From an uncultured bacterium (GTDB lineage Bacteria > Verrucomicrobiota > Kiritimatiellia > UBA8416 > CALETX01), in NCBI GenBank assembly GCA_937920455.1, contig CALETX010000325.1, forward strand, positions 1 to 8,314: a DNA stretch of 8,314 nucleotides. The letters are read 5' to 3'. Of the stretch, positions 6,623 through 8,314 are shown piece after piece. Position numbers and translations under genes: made by a program. Numbering within the stretch: position 1 is the stretch's first letter; each line of letters opens with the position of its first letter. The notes beneath the pieces were generated by a model. The model was not told where the DNA came from. It searched no databases and was given only the letters and a program-made list of their open reading frames with translations.

Positions 6623-7729
6623 ATGGCGCGAACTCCTGATGTAATGGCAGAAATAGCCGCCCGCTTCAGGTTTGAAATTGCGGGGGGGATGCTTGTCCCG
6701 GGATCACGTCTGCCGACAAGAGAGCAGATTGCCGGGCGTCGAGGGGTAAGCATAAATACCGTCCAGCGAGCGATGTGCCAACTTGAGGAGGAAGGGTTCA
6801 TAGTATCGCGCGGAAAGCTCGGCACCTTTGTCTCAGAATGGCCTCCCAGCGCGTTTAGATATGCTCTTGTGCTTGCGCACCATCGCAATGAAGACGTTCG
6901 CAATCGCATAGATCAGTTCGGCTTTGTTCTGGCGCAGGAGGCCAAGCGGCTTTCGGGGGCCGGACGCGACTTCGCAATCTACGATGGCATTTCAGGGCAT
7001 ATTGATGACACCTCTTACGCTAAACTAGAGGACGACATTCGGCATTACCGAGTGGCAGGGATCATCAGTGTTGTCCCGTACAAGTTTGTGCATCTTCCAG
7101 CGATGGCAATTTGCAGGAGAAATCGTATCCCGGTAGTTGGGTTGCCTGCCCGCGGCTCATTCGGCGACCTTATCATACTGAGACCTGATCCCGACAAGGT
7201 GCTGCGTTGTGGTGTGCGCTACTTGGCATTGCAGGGAGTAAGGAAAGTTGCGTTGATCATGCAGGAGACTGACGAGGATGTCGCCGAGAAGGCTGCCGGG
7301 CTGATCAGAGAATTCGGCCTCGAAACCAGGCCGTATTGGCTTCTGAGCGTGCCTGCGGCGGCCAAGAACACTGCTCGGCGGCTTGCTCATCTCATGATGC
7401 TGTGCAAGGAAAAGCCGGACGCTCTTTTCATCACGGATGACATCCTTGTCGAGCCTGTCACACGGGGACTTGTTGATGCTGGCAAAAACAGACCCCGCAA
7501 ACTTCGAGTGCTTGGGGCATGCAACTTCCCGTATCCTACTCCATCGCGAGTTGCCGCTGACCGCATCGGTTTCGATATTACCGAGATTCTTGAAAAATCT
7601 GCGGCATTGATTGACGCTCAGCGAAACGTGGGAAAGGCTCCACGAGAGACCCATGCCAGTGTTGTTCTGGAACAGAGCGCTGGGCCTGACGTTTCTGTTC
7701 AGCGGCGTGTCATTTATAAAGCCAGCTGA
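6623..7729 (+). CDS. GntR-type DNA-binding head fused to a LacI-type sugar-sensing domain
   Basis: A 368-residue transcription factor. Residues about 7-72 form a GntR winged helix: 'MAEIAARFRFEIAGGML', 'PGSRLPTREQIAGRRGVS', 'INTVQRAMCQLEEEGFIVSR', 'GKLGTFV', all close to the family consensus. Residues about 78-352 resemble the periplasmic-binding-protein-like sensor of LacI/AraR regulators: 'YALVLAHHRN', 'VAGIISVVPYKF', 'NRIPVVGLPARG', 'YLALQGVRKVALIMQETDED', 'KPDALFITDDILVEPVTRGL', 'PRKLRVLGACNFPYP'. Proteins of this build (as AraR) usually release DNA when a sugar binds. The frame is open further upstream to a GTG-like start at 6485, but the ATG at 6623 is chosen because GGAGA lies seven bases before it and the family domain begins there; the upstream part would overlap the promoter and the start of the divergent gene. 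It is divergent from the glycosidase-like pair, its probable target, and is followed 25 bases later by a secreted protein gene. Confidence 0.94.
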   Translation: MARTPDVMAEIAARFRFEIAGGMLVPGSRLPTREQIAGRRGVSINTVQRAMCQLEEEGFIVSRGKLGTFVSEWPPSAFRYALVLAHHRNEDVRNRIDQFGFVLAQEAKRLSGAGRDFAIYDGISGHIDDTSYAKLEDDIRHYRVAGIISVVPYKFVHLPAMAICRRNRIPVVGLPARGSFGDLIILRPDPDKVLRCGVRYLALQGVRKVALIMQETDEDVAEKAAGLIREFGLETRPYWLLSVPAAAKNTARRLAHLMMLCKEKPDALFITDDILVEPVTRGLVDAGKNRPRKLRVLGACNFPYPTPSRVAADRIGFDITEILEKSAALIDAQRNVGKAPRETHASVVLEQSAGPDVSVQRRVIYKAS

Positions 7730-7741
7730 ACTTGGTGGCGG

Positions 7742-7750
7742 AAGGAGGTG
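7742..7750 (+). promoter_or_regulatory. Strong ribosome binding site of the surface protein gene
   Basis: AAGGAGGTG lies four bases before the ATG at 7755, the same nine-base string that precedes the aminotransferase gene. It rules out the upstream in-frame starts that lie inside the regulator gene. Confidence 0.85.
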
Positions 7751-7754
7751 TCAT

Positions 7755-8314
7755 ATGAGTGTCGGGCGATGTTCGTTTCCGAAAGGCGTGTTTTGTGTGG
7801 CGGGCTGCTGTCTGATCTTCGCGCGCTGTGTCTTGGGCGTAACGCGGTCGTGGACAGGCGCCTCGGACAGCGACTGGTTCAATCCAGCGAACTGGACGCC
7901 CTCTGATAATAATCCCCAAGGCGGGGATTCAGTAATCGTCAGCTCAGGGGTTGTGGTTCTAAGCAATTCGACACCGCAGCTCTCATCCTTCACTATCGGC
8001 AGCGCGACGCTCGTTCACAAACTGGAGCACGACGCTCTTTGCCGATTCTATAACGGTGCAGACCGGCGGAGTGATTTCGCTCCCGACAGCGTTCACTAAC
8101 GACACCGTGTCCAACAACATTGTTCTTGTCTGCACGAATCTGACTATAGATGCGGGTGGAAGCATAAATGCGGATGGAAAGGGCTACGCAGGAGGGAAGG
8201 CTGGTTTTTTGGATGGAAACGGACCCGGTGGCGGAAAGGGTTCAACGACTCGCGGCGGTGGTGGTGGCGGGCATGGGGGGCCTGGAGGAGTTGGCTATGA
8301 CAATTGGACGCCAC
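7755..8314 (+). CDS. Secreted glycine-rich surface protein, frameshifted near 8013 and cut by the window edge
   Basis: Translation from the ATG at 7755 gives a basic N-terminus and a hydrophobic stretch (about 11-28, 'GVFCVAGCCLIFARCVLG') that fits a signal peptide. A module typical of large surface proteins in Kiritimatiellota and Verrucomicrobiota follows: 'SWTGASDSDWFNPANWTP' (32-49), 'GDSVIVSSGVVVLSNSTPQL', 'FTIGSATL'. In this frame a stop comes at 8097-8099 after 114 residues, but the family-like sequence stops at about residue 86 (base 8012). It resumes at 8014 in the next frame: 'FTNWSTTLFADSITVQTGG', 'LVCTNLTIDAGGSINADGKG', then Gly-rich 'GPGGGKG', 'RGGGGGGHGGPGG', open to the end of the window. 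So one base is extra, or two are missing, around 8013. This is either a sequencing error, a recent mutation or, less likely, a programmed shift. The gene starts 25 bases after the regulator and may share its transcript. Probably a large cell-surface or secreted beta-structured protein; binding target unknown. Confidence 0.75.

Overview
The window carries seven protein genes and no RNA genes, CRISPR arrays or insertion sequences that I can see. The gene types suggest a carbohydrate-degrading member of the PVC group, most likely Lentisphaerota, Kiritimatiellota or Verrucomicrobiota. The clues are a GntR-type DNA-binding head fused to a LacI-type sugar sensor, an AraC regulator, large unclassified glycosidase-like proteins, a DUF1638 protein, and a secreted glycine-rich protein opening with a 'SWTGASDSDWFNPANWTP' type module. 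This placement is inference from gene content; no marker gene is present.

Left part (1-1583, mostly minus strand): an AraC-family regulator is followed 10 bases later by a DUF1638-family gene that runs off the left edge. They probably form one transcript read leftward. A 101-base gap separates the AraC gene from a divergent PLP-dependent DegT/DnrJ/EryC1/StrS aminotransferase (1584-2750, plus), whose start is fixed by a very strong ribosome binding site.

Centre (2782-6491, minus strand): two large genes overlap by four bases (ATGA) and are surely co-expressed. The first, 668 residues, looks like an unclassified (beta/alpha)-barrel protein with a helical C-terminal part. The second, 568 residues, has a GH20b/GH67N-like N-terminal domain, a barrel-like middle and a CxCxxC cluster. 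Neither can be given a substrate.

Right part (6492-8314, plus strand): a divergent regulatory gap with overlapping promoter-like elements and small inverted repeats leads into a GntR/LacI-hybrid regulator. This probably controls the glycosidase-like pair in response to a sugar ligand. Twenty-five bases after it starts a secreted surface protein gene, which changes reading frame near 8013 and is cut by the right edge.

The most interesting candidate system is the regulator plus the ATGA-coupled pair of glycosidase-like proteins, possibly extended by the exported surface protein: a compact, self-contained glycan-use locus built from poorly characterised families.
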